A DNA stretch of 64,000 bases from Olivibacter jilunii (GTDB lineage Bacteria; Bacteroidota; Bacteroidia; Sphingobacteriales; Sphingobacteriaceae), in NCBI RefSeq assembly GCF_900607235.1, contig NZ_LR027849.1, positions 186,001 through 250,000 on the forward strand, in the 5' to 3' direction. Positions 53,806-63,462 of the stretch are shown one piece after another (the first letter of the stretch is position 1; the number at the start of each line of letters is the position of its first letter). The translations under genes were made by a program, and so were the position numbers. Below the pieces are notes generated by a model, which was not told the DNA's origin, ran no database searches, and was given only the letters and a program-made list of their open reading frames with translations.

Positions 53806-56800
53806 ATGGAAATCTGTATTAAAATGCCCACGTTGATAAAAAGACGGAGGGATATAATTAGTTTATTATGTATTGTTTTGTATTTACAGCTACCAATGTT
53901 TGCTGTAGGTACAATTAGAAAAAAGCAGTCGTTAAGTGAAACAAAGATAAGCATTCACAAAAACGGCACCTCCCTAAAGAACATATTAGAGGAAGTAGGC
54001 AAGCTTACCGGCTTACGGATTATATATAACGAAGAATTGGTCGCAGCTTATCCTAAGCTACAGGTCGACGAGAAGGAAAAACCGCTTGCTATAGTCTTGA
54101 ATCATCTTTTAGCGAATACAAAGCTTACCTATGAGCTGCGTGCCGAAAGCATTATCATCAGTGAGAAAGATAAGTCTGTTCCGGAGTCGATTAAGAAAGA
54201 AGAAATAAATGACGCAAAACTTGCACAGGAACGCCAAATCAACGGGGTGGTAAGGGATCAAAATGGGAGTACTTTACCAGGAGTTAGTGTACGACTTGAT
54301 GGAACGAACCGAGGTACTACGACCGACGAAAACGGAACATTCAGTTTAGCGGTTCCTGACAATGCTAAGCTGCTAATCTTTTCATATATGGGCTTTCGTG
54401 CGCAGGAAATACCTCTTACAGGTACCAATAGCTTAAAAGTTGTATTGCAAAGCCTCGAAAATAACCTGGAAGAAGTGGTAGTTATCGGTTACGGAACACA
54501 GCGTAAAGGTGACCTTACCAGCTCAGTGGCAACGGTTAAATCGGAAGACTTTTTAAAAGGCGCTGTGCGGGATGCTGGTCAGTTGATTCAAGGGAAGGTA
54601 GCTGGTTTAACTATTACCAATCCCAGTGGTGATCCAACCGAAAAAACGCAGGTGCTATTGCGGGGAAATACCACCATATTGGGTGCCAATTCCGATCCTT
54701 TGGTGTTAATAGACGGTGTTCCAGGTACGTTTAATACGGTAGCGCCTGAAGATATTGAGAGTATGGACGTATTGAAAGACGGCTCGGCCGCCGCTATATA
54801 TGGTACAAGAGGAACAAATGGGGTGATTCTTATTACCACGAAGAAAGCGAAAGGGGATGGAATCAACCAAGTTGACTACGGCGTGTATGCTACCACTTCG
54901 CAGATCAGCCGCCGTCTTGATATGCTAACGGCAGCCGATTATAGAGCCCAAATTGCTGCCGGTGAGCGCGATGCTTCGTGGGACTTGGGGGCATCAACCG
55001 ACTGGTTGGATGAAATAACTAGAAACCCTATAAGCCACGTACATAATTTGGCCTTTCGAGGAGGAAACCATAAAACAAATTACATTGCTAGTCTTAATTA
55101 CCGCGCATTACAAGGAATATTTAAGCGATCAGATAACAACATCTTTCAAGGCCGACTGGAAATCAATCAATCCTTGTTTGACGACAAGGTGAATGTAAAT
55201 TTTAGTATCATTGGCAATCAGACCAATTATACGGCTACCGGTGATAATGATGGTTTCAATAATTATGTTTATAGGCAAGCTATCATTAGAAACCCAACGG
55301 CTCCTATTTATGATGCAGAAGGCAAATGGCAGGAACAAGCTGGTTTATTTGAATACGAAAATCCACTCGCGCGTTTGTATGAAAGTGATGGAAAGCAGGA
55401 AATTTCTGAAATGCGCTATAATGGTAATATCAGTTATAAGCCGATCTCGGACTTGAAATTAAACGCCTTATTATCTTATGTGAAGAGCCAGCAAAATGGG
55501 GGCTATTATGAAACCAAGAATCATATCTCCACGTTAAGGGACGGAAGAAATGGTTTTGCCGCCGTCGGTTCAAATGCAAATATGACCAAACTGATGGAGC
55601 TTACAGCACAGTATAGCAAGGAAGTAAATAACCATACGTTTAATCTATTAGGCGGCTATAGTTATCAGGAAACAGATTATACCTCGCAGAGGATGACGAA
55701 TTGGGACTTTCCAACCGATAACTTTAGCTACCATAACATAGGAGCTGGCAGAGCATTAAAAGAAGGTTTGACTGAAGAGACGACCTCCCGTATAACGACG
55801 AATTTAATTAGTTTTTTCGGACGTCTCACATATTCTTACAAGGATAAATACCTACTATTAGCAAGTGTAAGGCACGAGGCGGCAAGTCAGCTGTATGGTA
55901 CCAAAAATCCTTGGGGAACTTTTCCGGCTGTTTCATTGGGATGGCGATTAACCAAGGAAGCTTTTATGCAAGATCAGGAAATATTTGATGATTTGAAGCT
56001 TCGCGCAGGTTATGGTGTAACGGGAAGTCAACCGAATTTAGGGTTTCTAGGCGTTGCCTTGCTTAATTATAGCGATTACTTTTATTCTAATGGTAACTGG
56101 ATACAAACCTTGGCTCCGTCACAAAATCCAAATGCATATCTACGTTGGGAAGAAAAGCACGAAACCAACTTCGGTTTGGACTTTAGCATGTTCAACAGCC
56201 GGTTAAGCGGGAGCATCGATGTATATAATCGGGATATCAACGGGTTACTCTATGATTACGCGGTACCAAGTCCGCCTAATTTGTATAAAACAACGAGGGC
56301 TAATGTAGGAAAAATGCGCAACAAAGGGATTGAAGTACTTCTATCCTTTAACCCGATCAGAAAGAAGCAATTTAACTGGTCGACCTCCATTAATTTTTCA
56401 ACAAACAGCAATGAGCTGATCAGTTTGTCTAACGAACTATATCAGTCGTCAAGCGATTATTTTATGACCGGATGGATCAGCGAACCGGTTAAGACTGAGT
56501 CTCACATTGTGCGTGTAGGCGATAAGATCGGTAATTTCTATGGCTTTAAAGTAATTGATATTTCAGACGACGGAAAATGGATCTATGAGGGTAGAGACGG
56601 AAATCCGGTAGCTTATGACGACTTTCCGCGCGCATTCGAAGATAAAAAAGTAATCGGTAATGGACTCCCTAAATGGTATGCGGGATGGAATCATTCCTTC
56701 CAGTATAAGCAGTTTGATTTGAATATCAGTATGCGTGGCGCATTTGGTTATCAGATTATTAACGGTGCACGGATGTATTATGAGAATACAAACTTAGAGC

Positions 56801-57132
56801 AATACAATCGTTTAAAATCAGCCTACGACAAGATTTATGGAAAAGCAATTTTGAACAAGCTCGTCCCCGGCGAATTTAATAGCTATTATGTAGAAAATGG
56901 TGATCATTGGAAAATAGATAATATTACACTTGGTTATACTTTTAAATCGGATAAGTGGAAGGGAGTCAAGAGCTTGCGTGTTTACGCATCCAGTTTAAAT
57001 ACCTTCATTATTACTGGTTATAAAGGGATCGATCCGGAAGTAAGCCGTGCAGGCCTTGATCCGGGTTATGACAACCGAGATCAATATCCGACGATACGCT
57101 CCTTTACGATCGGGGCAAATGTTAGCTTTTAA
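53806..57132 (+). CDS. SusC/RagA-family TonB-dependent outer membrane transporter with STN domain (PUL3)
   Basis: 1108 residues from the ATG at 53806. An upstream in-frame ATG at 53734 overlaps part of the hairpin's downstream region and adds residues that do not resemble a leader. After a basic leader and a hydrophobic segment (IISLLCIVLYLQLPMFAVG) come an STN domain (LKNILEEVGKLTGLRIIYNEELVAAYPKLQV), a regulatory-like beta-sandwich (INGVVRDQNGSTLPGVSVRL), the plug (LEEVVVIGYGTQRKGDLTSSV) and a barrel ending NVSF. It imports oligosaccharides and should signal to the PUL3 FecR protein. Confidence 0.92.
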   Translation: MEICIKMPTLIKRRRDIISLLCIVLYLQLPMFAVGTIRKKQSLSETKISIHKNGTSLKNILEEVGKLTGLRIIYNEELVAAYPKLQVDEKEKPLAIVLNHLLANTKLTYELRAESIIISEKDKSVPESIKKEEINDAKLAQERQINGVVRDQNGSTLPGVSVRLDGTNRGTTTDENGTFSLAVPDNAKLLIFSYMGFRAQEIPLTGTNSLKVVLQSLENNLEEVVVIGYGTQRKGDLTSSVATVKSEDFLKGAVRDAGQLIQGKVAGLTITNPSGDPTEKTQVLLRGNTTILGANSDPLVLIDGVPGTFNTVAPEDIESMDVLKDGSAAAIYGTRGTNGVILITTKKAKGDGINQVDYGVYATTSQISRRLDMLTAADYRAQIAAGERDASWDLGASTDWLDEITRNPISHVHNLAFRGGNHKTNYIASLNYRALQGIFKRSDNNIFQGRLEINQSLFDDKVNVNFSIIGNQTNYTATGDNDGFNNYVYRQAIIRNPTAPIYDAEGKWQEQAGLFEYENPLARLYESDGKQEISEMRYNGNISYKPISDLKLNALLSYVKSQQNGGYYETKNHISTLRDGRNGFAAVGSNANMTKLMELTAQYSKEVNNHTFNLLGGYSYQETDYTSQRMTNWDFPTDNFSYHNIGAGRALKEGLTEETTSRITTNLISFFGRLTYSYKDKYLLLASVRHEAASQLYGTKNPWGTFPAVSLGWRLTKEAFMQDQEIFDDLKLRAGYGVTGSQPNLGFLGVALLNYSDYFYSNGNWIQTLAPSQNPNAYLRWEEKHETNFGLDFSMFNSRLSGSIDVYNRDINGLLYDYAVPSPPNLYKTTRANVGKMRNKGIEVLLSFNPIRKKQFNWSTSINFSTNSNELISLSNELYQSSSDYFMTGWISEPVKTESHIVRVGDKIGNFYGFKVIDISDDGKWIYEGRDGNPVAYDDFPRAFEDKKVIGNGLPKWYAGWNHSFQYKQFDLNISMRGAFGYQIINGARMYYENTNLEQYNRLKSAYDKIYGKAILNKLVPGEFNSYYVENGDHWKIDNITLGYTFKSDKWKGVKSLRVYASSLNTFIITGYKGIDPEVSRAGLDPGYDNRDQYPTIRSFTIGANVSF

Positions 57133-57166
57133 AGGAACGAAGTGTACATGGATATTATAGAAATGC

Positions 57167-57186
57167 TAAAAAATAATAAAGATGAA
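57167..57186 (+). repeat. First copy of a 20-bp direct repeat in the susC-susD gap
   Basis: TAAAAAATAATAAAGATGAA occurs here and again, identically, at 57251-57270 where its ATG is the start codon of susD. The first copy starts a five-codon mini-frame (Met-Lys-Pro-Arg-Cys-stop, 57182-57199). The two copies are offset by 84 bases. Confidence 0.8.
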
Positions 57187-57250
57187 GCCGAGATGTAAGT
57201 AATATTGACACACGGGGCAGTCATTATTTACTCGAGCTCTCATCAGCCAT

Positions 57251-57270
57251 TAAAAAATAATAAAGATGAA
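57251..57270 (+). repeat. Second copy of the 20-bp direct repeat, containing the susD start codon
   Basis: Exact repeat of 57167-57186. It covers the translation start region of susD (ATG 57266), including an A-rich leader of the kind preferred by Bacteroidota ribosomes. Confidence 0.8.
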
Positions 57271-58885
57271 AATAAAGATATTCTTAATCGGTTTAATGCT
57301 ATCATCATTGATCATAAACCTTTCCTGTACGAAGTTGAAAGACGATGCTTACGACCGGGTTATCGCAGATGAATTTGTGGCGTCTGGTGACGATCTAATT
57401 GCGCTAATAGGATCCGCTTATGTTCCATGGCGACATACCATGCTTCTATGGAATGGTGTCGTTCGAGCGCAAATGCTTACCGCTGATCAGGACGTATTAC
57501 CCGCCCGACCCAATGGCTGGGTAGATGGTGGTGTTTATAAACGTTTACATCAGCATAAATGGACTTCTGAAGATGAGGTGGTGCGGAATTGCTGGGAACG
57601 AACATATGTAGGTGTGAATAGTTGTAATCGCATAATTTATCAGATCGAATCGGGGGCTATTGAAGTTCCAGATACCCGCGAACAAATATTGGCGGAGTTA
57701 AAGGTGCTACGTGCTTCCTATTATTATTTATTATGCGATCTCTATGGTAATGTACCTATTGTAACCCAATTTGACGTGCCGGAAGGCTATTTGCCAGAAC
57801 AGAACACGCGACAGGAAGTGTATGATTTCATTATTTCAGAGATAACAGGAAATATCGATCAGTTGAGCGAAACGGTAGGTGGTAATTTTTATGGCCGTTT
57901 TAATAAGTGGGCTGCATACAGCTTGTTGGCTAAGGTATACCTGAATGCCGAAGTGTATACCGGTACAGGAAACTATGATGCTTGTATTGAAGCGTGCAAC
58001 CGCATTATAGAGGCGAATAAATATGCTTTGGAGGGAAATCAATCTAATGTATTTGCTACACATAATGAAAGCTCTGTTGAAATTATTATGGCACTGGCAT
58101 TTGACGAAAATTATGTGAGCGATTGGAATGCTTTCGATTTTCATATGTATACGTTACAGCCTGCAAATCAGGCAACGTACAATTTCACAGCTACCCCCTG
58201 GGGAGGAGTTTGTGTAACGCCTCAATATATTAATTCTTTTGATCCGGATGACAATCGCTTAGTCACTAATTTTATACAGGGACAGCAATATTCGTCTACA
58301 GGTGCCGCATTGAATTGCACAATGGGAGCCTTTGCCGGGCGGCCTCTTGCTTATATCAATGAGGTGCCAAGTATGGACGAATCACAAGAGGTGCATGGGT
58401 TACGCTGGGGTAAGTTTGAGTACGCCCAGGGAATAACGAATCGATTGAGTAACGATTGGCCACTGTTTAGGTATGCGGATGTCCTGTTAATGAAAGCAGA
58501 ATCGCTTTTGCGAACCGGCCGACAGGATGAAGCGGCGACCCTTGTAACAGAGGTAAGGGCCCGTAATTTTAAAGCAAGCCCGGAGAAGGCCAAAGTAACC
58601 GGCGCCCAACTCTTGCAGGGAAGCGCTTATGACTATGGTAGGCGAGATAATAATGCGAATACACATGAAGGCGGTGCTGATATTCAATATGGAAGATTTT
58701 TAGATGAACTGGCCTGGGAGTTTACACAAGAGGGACGCCGTAGGCAAGATATGATTCGCTTTAATGTATTTACGAAGAAATCTTGGTTTTCGCACGATCC
58801 AAGCGCGGATTATAGAAAACTATTTCCTATTCCAAATTCTGAGTTACTGACTAATAGTAAGCTTAAACAGAACCCAGGGTATTGA
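57266..58885 (+). CDS. RagB/SusD-family glycan-binding lipoprotein (PUL3)
   Basis: 539 residues with a lipobox-like NLSC (Cys21). SusD features are the Trp-rich region after ADEFVASGDDL, the helical ELKVLRASYYYLLCDLYGNVPIVTQFDVPEG motif, and near the end ELAWEFTQEGRRRQDMIRFNVF with LFPIPNSELLTNSKLKQNPGY. It follows susC after 133 bases, more than in PUL1 and PUL2, and that gap holds the duplicated leader sequence. It should capture glycan at the cell surface for the SusC barrel. Confidence 0.93.
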   Translation: MKIKIFLIGLMLSSLIINLSCTKLKDDAYDRVIADEFVASGDDLIALIGSAYVPWRHTMLLWNGVVRAQMLTADQDVLPARPNGWVDGGVYKRLHQHKWTSEDEVVRNCWERTYVGVNSCNRIIYQIESGAIEVPDTREQILAELKVLRASYYYLLCDLYGNVPIVTQFDVPEGYLPEQNTRQEVYDFIISEITGNIDQLSETVGGNFYGRFNKWAAYSLLAKVYLNAEVYTGTGNYDACIEACNRIIEANKYALEGNQSNVFATHNESSVEIIMALAFDENYVSDWNAFDFHMYTLQPANQATYNFTATPWGGVCVTPQYINSFDPDDNRLVTNFIQGQQYSSTGAALNCTMGAFAGRPLAYINEVPSMDESQEVHGLRWGKFEYAQGITNRLSNDWPLFRYADVLLMKAESLLRTGRQDEAATLVTEVRARNFKASPEKAKVTGAQLLQGSAYDYGRRDNNANTHEGGADIQYGRFLDELAWEFTQEGRRRQDMIRFNVFTKKSWFSHDPSADYRKLFPIPNSELLTNSKLKQNPGY

Positions 58886-59454
58886 GGTGTTTTGCATAGT
58901 TAAATAGGATTAGCGGCAGTTGCACTAGTAGGCATTTGCGGTTGTTTTTTGCAAAAGAAACAACAAAGCTGTCTGCAGGTTACTGTCGCTATTACGAATG
59001 AAATAAAGAATTCTTTAAAATAAATCGATCGCCTATTGCCTATAGACTCTTATTAGTAATAATAACCGCTTTACTGCGGCACCGACAAAAGTTGGCTGCC
59101 GGCAGCTAAAAGCTAATACTAATAACCTAGTGCCTAAGGCCCTAAAACCAAAGCCTAACCTTTAGATACGCTATTTAATCTACTAAGTTATTCTATCATA
59201 TTCCTTAAGATTCTTATCATGATTTTATAGGAATTTATCTCGTATTGTGTTGATTAATAGTTTTTTGTGCTGTTTTGTTTTTAAGATTAAGTTGGTTCTG
59301 CTTCCGTTCTTCAATTGCCTGAACCGGTTTAGATTACTAGTTTTGATGAAACCATTATAAAAAAACGGCGGTAAGCGTGCACTATTTTAGCGTGTCATAA
59401 TTGGGTTTGGTGTTTTACTTGCTACCACAGAAATTATAAACTTAATCGGATTAG
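58886..59454. other. 569-bp intergenic region with GCCTA-rich degenerate repeats
   Basis: No gene is supported. At 59031-59165 the motifs GCCTATT, GCCTATA, GCCTAAG, GCCCTAA and GCCTAAC recur, and a perfect 12-bp palindrome GCTGCCGGCAGC sits at 59095-59106. The rest is AT-rich and should contain the promoter for the lyase gene, but no consensus boxes were found. Confidence 0.45.
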
Positions 59455-61176
59455 ATGATGAAAAACATGTACTTTAAAAGTGTACTTGTCGTTCTTGCAA
59501 GTATTTTCTTATTGTTGTCTTGTAAAAAAGTTTTACATCCTGTCAACCCGGGTGCAGAAGAGCATTTAGATGGTTATTTTTTTGACGATTTCGGCAAATT
59601 GGATAGTTTGACATGGCGCACGCCAACCAATGGTGCCACCGTAGCCCTATTGAATGGTGCCATGCAGGTAACAATGTCCGGAACCACAAAATTTAGAGGC
59701 GATATACAGCGCGTTGGCGGAGCGGTACTTAATATTAGCAACTATCCTATAATTGCCGTTAAAATGGCAAAACCGCCTAAAAGTAATTTTTTTTTCGATA
59801 CGAATCTCGGTGCTTTTGATAACCGTAATAACAACCATACAGTTATCAAAATGGCTTCCGGTAATGTTTATTATTGGGATCTGAGCAAAGGAAAACTCGG
59901 CAGCAACGCACTGCCCCTTGACAGCAACATTAACTTATCGCTCTTCCAATTTAAGGTAGCGGATGTTGAATTAACTGCTGCCCAATTGGCTAACCGGCAA
60001 CTTGACTATCCGGTTTATTGGGTGGGTACTTTTAAATCCGTCGAAGACCTTCGTCAAAAGGTTGGTGCGCCAAACCCTGCTCCATTTCAATTCACAGCAC
60101 CGTTCAAACATCCGGGTATGTTACATACAATGGCGGATTTAAATCATATTCGTTCCTTAGTTGCCGACCAAAAGCCAAATGCTTATGCATGCTATCAGTT
60201 GTTGGCCGCTAATGGCCGTTCCTCAGCTTCCTTTAATATGGCGGGGCCCTTTACAAAACTTACAAGAGATGCAAGTCAAACCGTTGACGGGATAGGAGGA
60301 GGCGCGGTGAAATCGCGAGTAGAAAATGATTTCCTGGCTGCTTATTACAATGCCTTGATGTGGAATATTACGGGTAATGTCGCTAATGCACAAAAATCGA
60401 TTGAAATTATTGATGCTTACGCTTCCACTACCACCGGTATCATCGGTGGCGATGCTGAGTTGAACGGCCTTTATGGCTTCATTTTAGCAAATGCTGCCGA
60501 AATCATGCGATCGACTTATCCACAGTGGCCCACAGCCTCTATCCAGCGTTGTGGTACTATGCTAAAGCAGATATTTTATCCGACTTTACAGAATTTCAGA
60601 CCCTATGCCCATGGCAACTGGGATATTATTTGTATGAAGGCATTGATGGCCATTGCCATCTTTACCGAAGATCGGGAAATGATAAATCGAGTTGTTACTT
60701 ACTTTTATCATGGTGAGGGCAATGGAAGTATCGACAATTATGTAGTATCTACCGCCGGACAACTGCAAGAAAGCAATCGAGACCAACCGCATACCATGCT
60801 GGCGCTCGGATCATTAGCTGAACTTGCTGAAATGGCTTATCACCAAGGAATAGATTTATACAAGGCTTCTAATAATGCTCTTATGAGAGGTTATGAATAT
60901 ACAGCCAATTATAACTTGGGAAATGAGGTGCCTTACGTGCTTTGGTATGACTACGGGGAAAGAAATTATCAAGATTACACACCAGAGGCCATATCTCCAA
61001 AGAATAGAGGAAATTTCCGATCTGTATTTGAAATTGCATTCAATCACTACGTACACAGAAAAGGCTTGGCAATGCCCTTTACTTCTCAGGTACTACAGGA
61101 CCTGCGGCCGGAAGGGGCCCCATTTGGAGCCGATCACCCAGGCTATGGAACCTTGCTTTTCAATAGGTGGGAATAA
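59455..61176 (+). CDS. Alginate-lyase-superfamily polysaccharide lyase, lipoprotein
   Basis: 573 residues with a lipobox (LLLSC). Residues about 35-205 form a beta-sandwich resembling DUF4979. Then HPGMLHTMADLNHIRSLV opens an alginate_lyase domain (PF05426). Its key blocks AHGNWDIICMKALMAIAIF and STAGQLQESNRDQPHTMLALGSLAELAEMAYHQG resemble the Asn-Trp and ESGRDQ-H motifs of PL5/PL38-type lyases. These enzymes cleave uronate polymers by beta-elimination. It lies downstream of susD, so PUL3 probably targets a uronic-acid-containing glycan. The exact polymer cannot be read from the sequence. Confidence 0.8.
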   Translation: MMKNMYFKSVLVVLASIFLLLSCKKVLHPVNPGAEEHLDGYFFDDFGKLDSLTWRTPTNGATVALLNGAMQVTMSGTTKFRGDIQRVGGAVLNISNYPIIAVKMAKPPKSNFFFDTNLGAFDNRNNNHTVIKMASGNVYYWDLSKGKLGSNALPLDSNINLSLFQFKVADVELTAAQLANRQLDYPVYWVGTFKSVEDLRQKVGAPNPAPFQFTAPFKHPGMLHTMADLNHIRSLVADQKPNAYACYQLLAANGRSSASFNMAGPFTKLTRDASQTVDGIGGGAVKSRVENDFLAAYYNALMWNITGNVANAQKSIEIIDAYASTTTGIIGGDAELNGLYGFILANAAEIMRSTYPQWPTASIQRCGTMLKQIFYPTLQNFRPYAHGNWDIICMKALMAIAIFTEDREMINRVVTYFYHGEGNGSIDNYVVSTAGQLQESNRDQPHTMLALGSLAELAEMAYHQGIDLYKASNNALMRGYEYTANYNLGNEVPYVLWYDYGERNYQDYTPEAISPKNRGNFRSVFEIAFNHYVHRKGLAMPFTSQVLQDLRPEGAPFGADHPGYGTLLFNRWE

Positions 61177-61298
61177 AAGAGTGTACGAATAGCTATTAAA
61201 CTATTTAACATATTTTCCATCAATCTACGTCCATACAGAGGTGCTTTGACGGAACTAATAAATTTATAAGCTGGATAAAGTTTGGAATGTTATTACAT

Positions 61299-61319
61299 TT
61301 ATTCAACTTTATTGAATAA
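61299..61319. promoter_or_regulatory. 8-bp inverted repeat before the GH39 gene
   Basis: TTATTCAA-CTTTA-TTGAATAA is a perfect palindrome with a 5-base centre, 52 bases before the ATG at 61372. It could be an operator. No T-run makes it a terminator. Confidence 0.35.
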
Positions 61320-61371
61320 TAAAATATACCAATTTTATAAATGATTTTTCAACCACTTATAAATCATAGAT

Positions 61372-63069
61372 ATGCGAAACACATTTAGCTATTTACTTCT
61401 TGTTTTTTTTGCAATTGTATCCACAAATGCAAAAGCCCGGCAAACTTCAACTACTAATAACCTCATCAAAGTAGATCTTCAAAAAAAGATAGCTCCGATG
61501 AAACCGATATGGGCCTGGTTTGGATACGATGAACCTAATTATACTTATATGAAAGATGGCAAAAAGCTTCTTTCTGAACTGGCTGATTTAAGTCCGGTTC
61601 CGGTATATGTCCGTACACACAGCTTATTGGTAAGTGGCGATGGAACCGCTGCTTTAAAATGGGGCTCAACGAATGCGTATACCGAAGATGCAAATGGGAA
61701 GCCTGTTTATGATTGGAAAATTATTGACAGTATTTTTGATACGTATATTCAGAGAGGAATGAAACCCTTGGCTCAAATAGGTTTTATGCCCGAAGATTTA
61801 TCATCAAATAATCCAAAACCTTATCGACATCGTTGGAAGCCCGGTGATCCTTATACCGATATTATTACCGGGTGGGCCTATCCTCCAAAAGATTACAATA
61901 AATGGCGAGAACTGGTTTACCAATGGGTAAAACATGCCGTGGAGCGATATGGAAAAGAGGAGGTAGAAACGTGGTATTGGGAGGTATGGAACGAACCTAA
62001 TGGCCATTATTGGATGGCTAGTCAGGATGAGTTCTTTAAGCTTTATGATTATGCGGCGGATGGTGTTAAACGCGCACTGCCAACTGCTAAAATTGGAGGA
62101 CCTAATATCGCGGGCACTTCGAGTAAAGGTGCTATGGAATGGATGAATAATTTTATAAAGCACTGCATTTCCGGTACCAATTACGCCACGGGAAAAAAGG
62201 GATCACCCTTGGAAGCCTTGCTTTTTCATGCTAAAGGTTCACCCAAGCAGGTAGACGGGAAGGTCGTGATGAACATGTCGCCACAAATGCGTGATATTGC
62301 TGCGGGTTTCCGCATAGCGTCTTCTTATCCTGAAACAAAACATTTGCCGCTTATTATCGGTGAATCAGATCCTGAAGGATGTGCAGCATGTGGTATGGCA
62401 ACGAACCCTGAAAATGCTTACCGAAATGGCACCATGTATTCGAGCTATACTGCCGCTTCCTTCGCAAGGAAGTATTTGTTAGCTGATGATGCAAAAGTGA
62501 ATTTTCTGGGCGCGGTATCTTGGTCTTTTGAATTTGAAAATCAACCTTGGTTCTACGGCTTCCGTGATTTGGCAACCAATGGAGTTGATAAACCGGTACT
62601 GAATGTTTTCAGAATGTTTGGTATGATGAAAGGCGATCGTATATCAGTAGAGAGTAATCGAATGTATCCACTTGAAACGGTACTTGATTCCAGTGTGCGT
62701 GGACCAAAAACGGATATTGGCGCATTGGCTACTAAAGATGGAAAATCAGCAGCGGTGATGGTTTGGAATTATCACGATGCCGATGAACAGGGGCCTGCCG
62801 AAATTGTGAATGTAGTTTTAGCGCATATACCAGCTAAGGATGCCACGCTCCATCTGTATCTTATTGACGACGAGAATAGTAATTCTTACGAAGTTTGGAA
62901 AAAAATGGGCTCACCGCAAAAGCCAAGTCAACAGCAAATCTCAACGCTTGAGCAAGCGGGTAAACTAAAGTGCATTTTGGAAAAAAGAATAGATATAAAC
63001 GCGGGCAAAGCCCTTGTGCCTTTGTCGTTAAAACGACAAGCGGTAGCGCTTATTAAACTGGACTGGTGA
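61372..63069 (+). CDS. GH39-family glycoside hydrolase, secreted
   Basis: 565 residues with a signal peptide ending AKARQ. The barrel contains the acid/base in WEVWNEPN (Glu208) and the nucleophile in LIIGESDPEG (Glu331), the expected GH39 clan-A pair, about 120 residues apart. A beta-sandwich follows from about 420 (SAAVMVWNYHD). GH39 includes beta-xylosidases and alpha-L-iduronidases, so in this locus it might remove a xylosyl or uronosyl unit produced with the neighbouring lyase. It is 195 bases from the lyase gene and has its own potential operator. Confidence 0.85.
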   Translation: MRNTFSYLLLVFFAIVSTNAKARQTSTTNNLIKVDLQKKIAPMKPIWAWFGYDEPNYTYMKDGKKLLSELADLSPVPVYVRTHSLLVSGDGTAALKWGSTNAYTEDANGKPVYDWKIIDSIFDTYIQRGMKPLAQIGFMPEDLSSNNPKPYRHRWKPGDPYTDIITGWAYPPKDYNKWRELVYQWVKHAVERYGKEEVETWYWEVWNEPNGHYWMASQDEFFKLYDYAADGVKRALPTAKIGGPNIAGTSSKGAMEWMNNFIKHCISGTNYATGKKGSPLEALLFHAKGSPKQVDGKVVMNMSPQMRDIAAGFRIASSYPETKHLPLIIGESDPEGCAACGMATNPENAYRNGTMYSSYTAASFARKYLLADDAKVNFLGAVSWSFEFENQPWFYGFRDLATNGVDKPVLNVFRMFGMMKGDRISVESNRMYPLETVLDSSVRGPKTDIGALATKDGKSAAVMVWNYHDADEQGPAEIVNVVLAHIPAKDATLHLYLIDDENSNSYEVWKKMGSPQKPSQQQISTLEQAGKLKCILEKRIDINAGKALVPLSLKRQAVALIKLDW

Positions 63070-63462
63070 GGCTGTTTTTAATCATTACTGCATAGCGTAG
63101 ATGAAGAATATTTTATGACGGAGATGGTTTGATCAAATAAGCTTAACTTTTTATTTTACGCTTGTTAATAATTGGATGTTTAGTGAAAAACGAAATAAAA
63201 GTCCTAAAGAGCATGTTTTAACATCTTTAGCTGTGGGCGACCGCATCAGGATACTAAGGATGAATCAGCGGAGAACCTTGCAGGACGTGGCGGATGGCTC
63301 AGGACTTTCCAAAAGCATGATCTAAAAATTGAAAATAACAAGGCTATTCCTTCATCTCTATGTTAAAGGCGAATCCACCAACGGGAGTTTACTTTAAGGA
63401 AATTCCATTTTCGGTAAATTTTAAATATTTTTAACGATTGTAATCAATTTTAATTTGCCGAT
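63070..63462. other. 393-bp intergenic region with a regulator remnant
   Basis: The only gene-like content is the broken Xre-type regulator at 63176-63370. The right end should contain the promoter for the gene at 63463. Confidence 0.5.
63176..63370 (+). pseudogene. Remnant of an Xre-family helix-turn-helix regulator
   Basis: From the ATG at 63176 a 49-codon frame reads MFSEKRNKSPKEH and then SLAVGDRIRILRMNQRRTLQDVADGSGLSKSMI, a typical Xre/lambda-repressor domain, and stops at TAA 63323-63325. The next expected residues (KIENNKAIP, then SMLK) are found in other frames, so two single-base losses are needed to restore them. Beyond about 63370 no homologous text remains. The gene once encoded an Xre regulator, probably with a cupin domain, and is now decayed. 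Confidence 0.65.
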
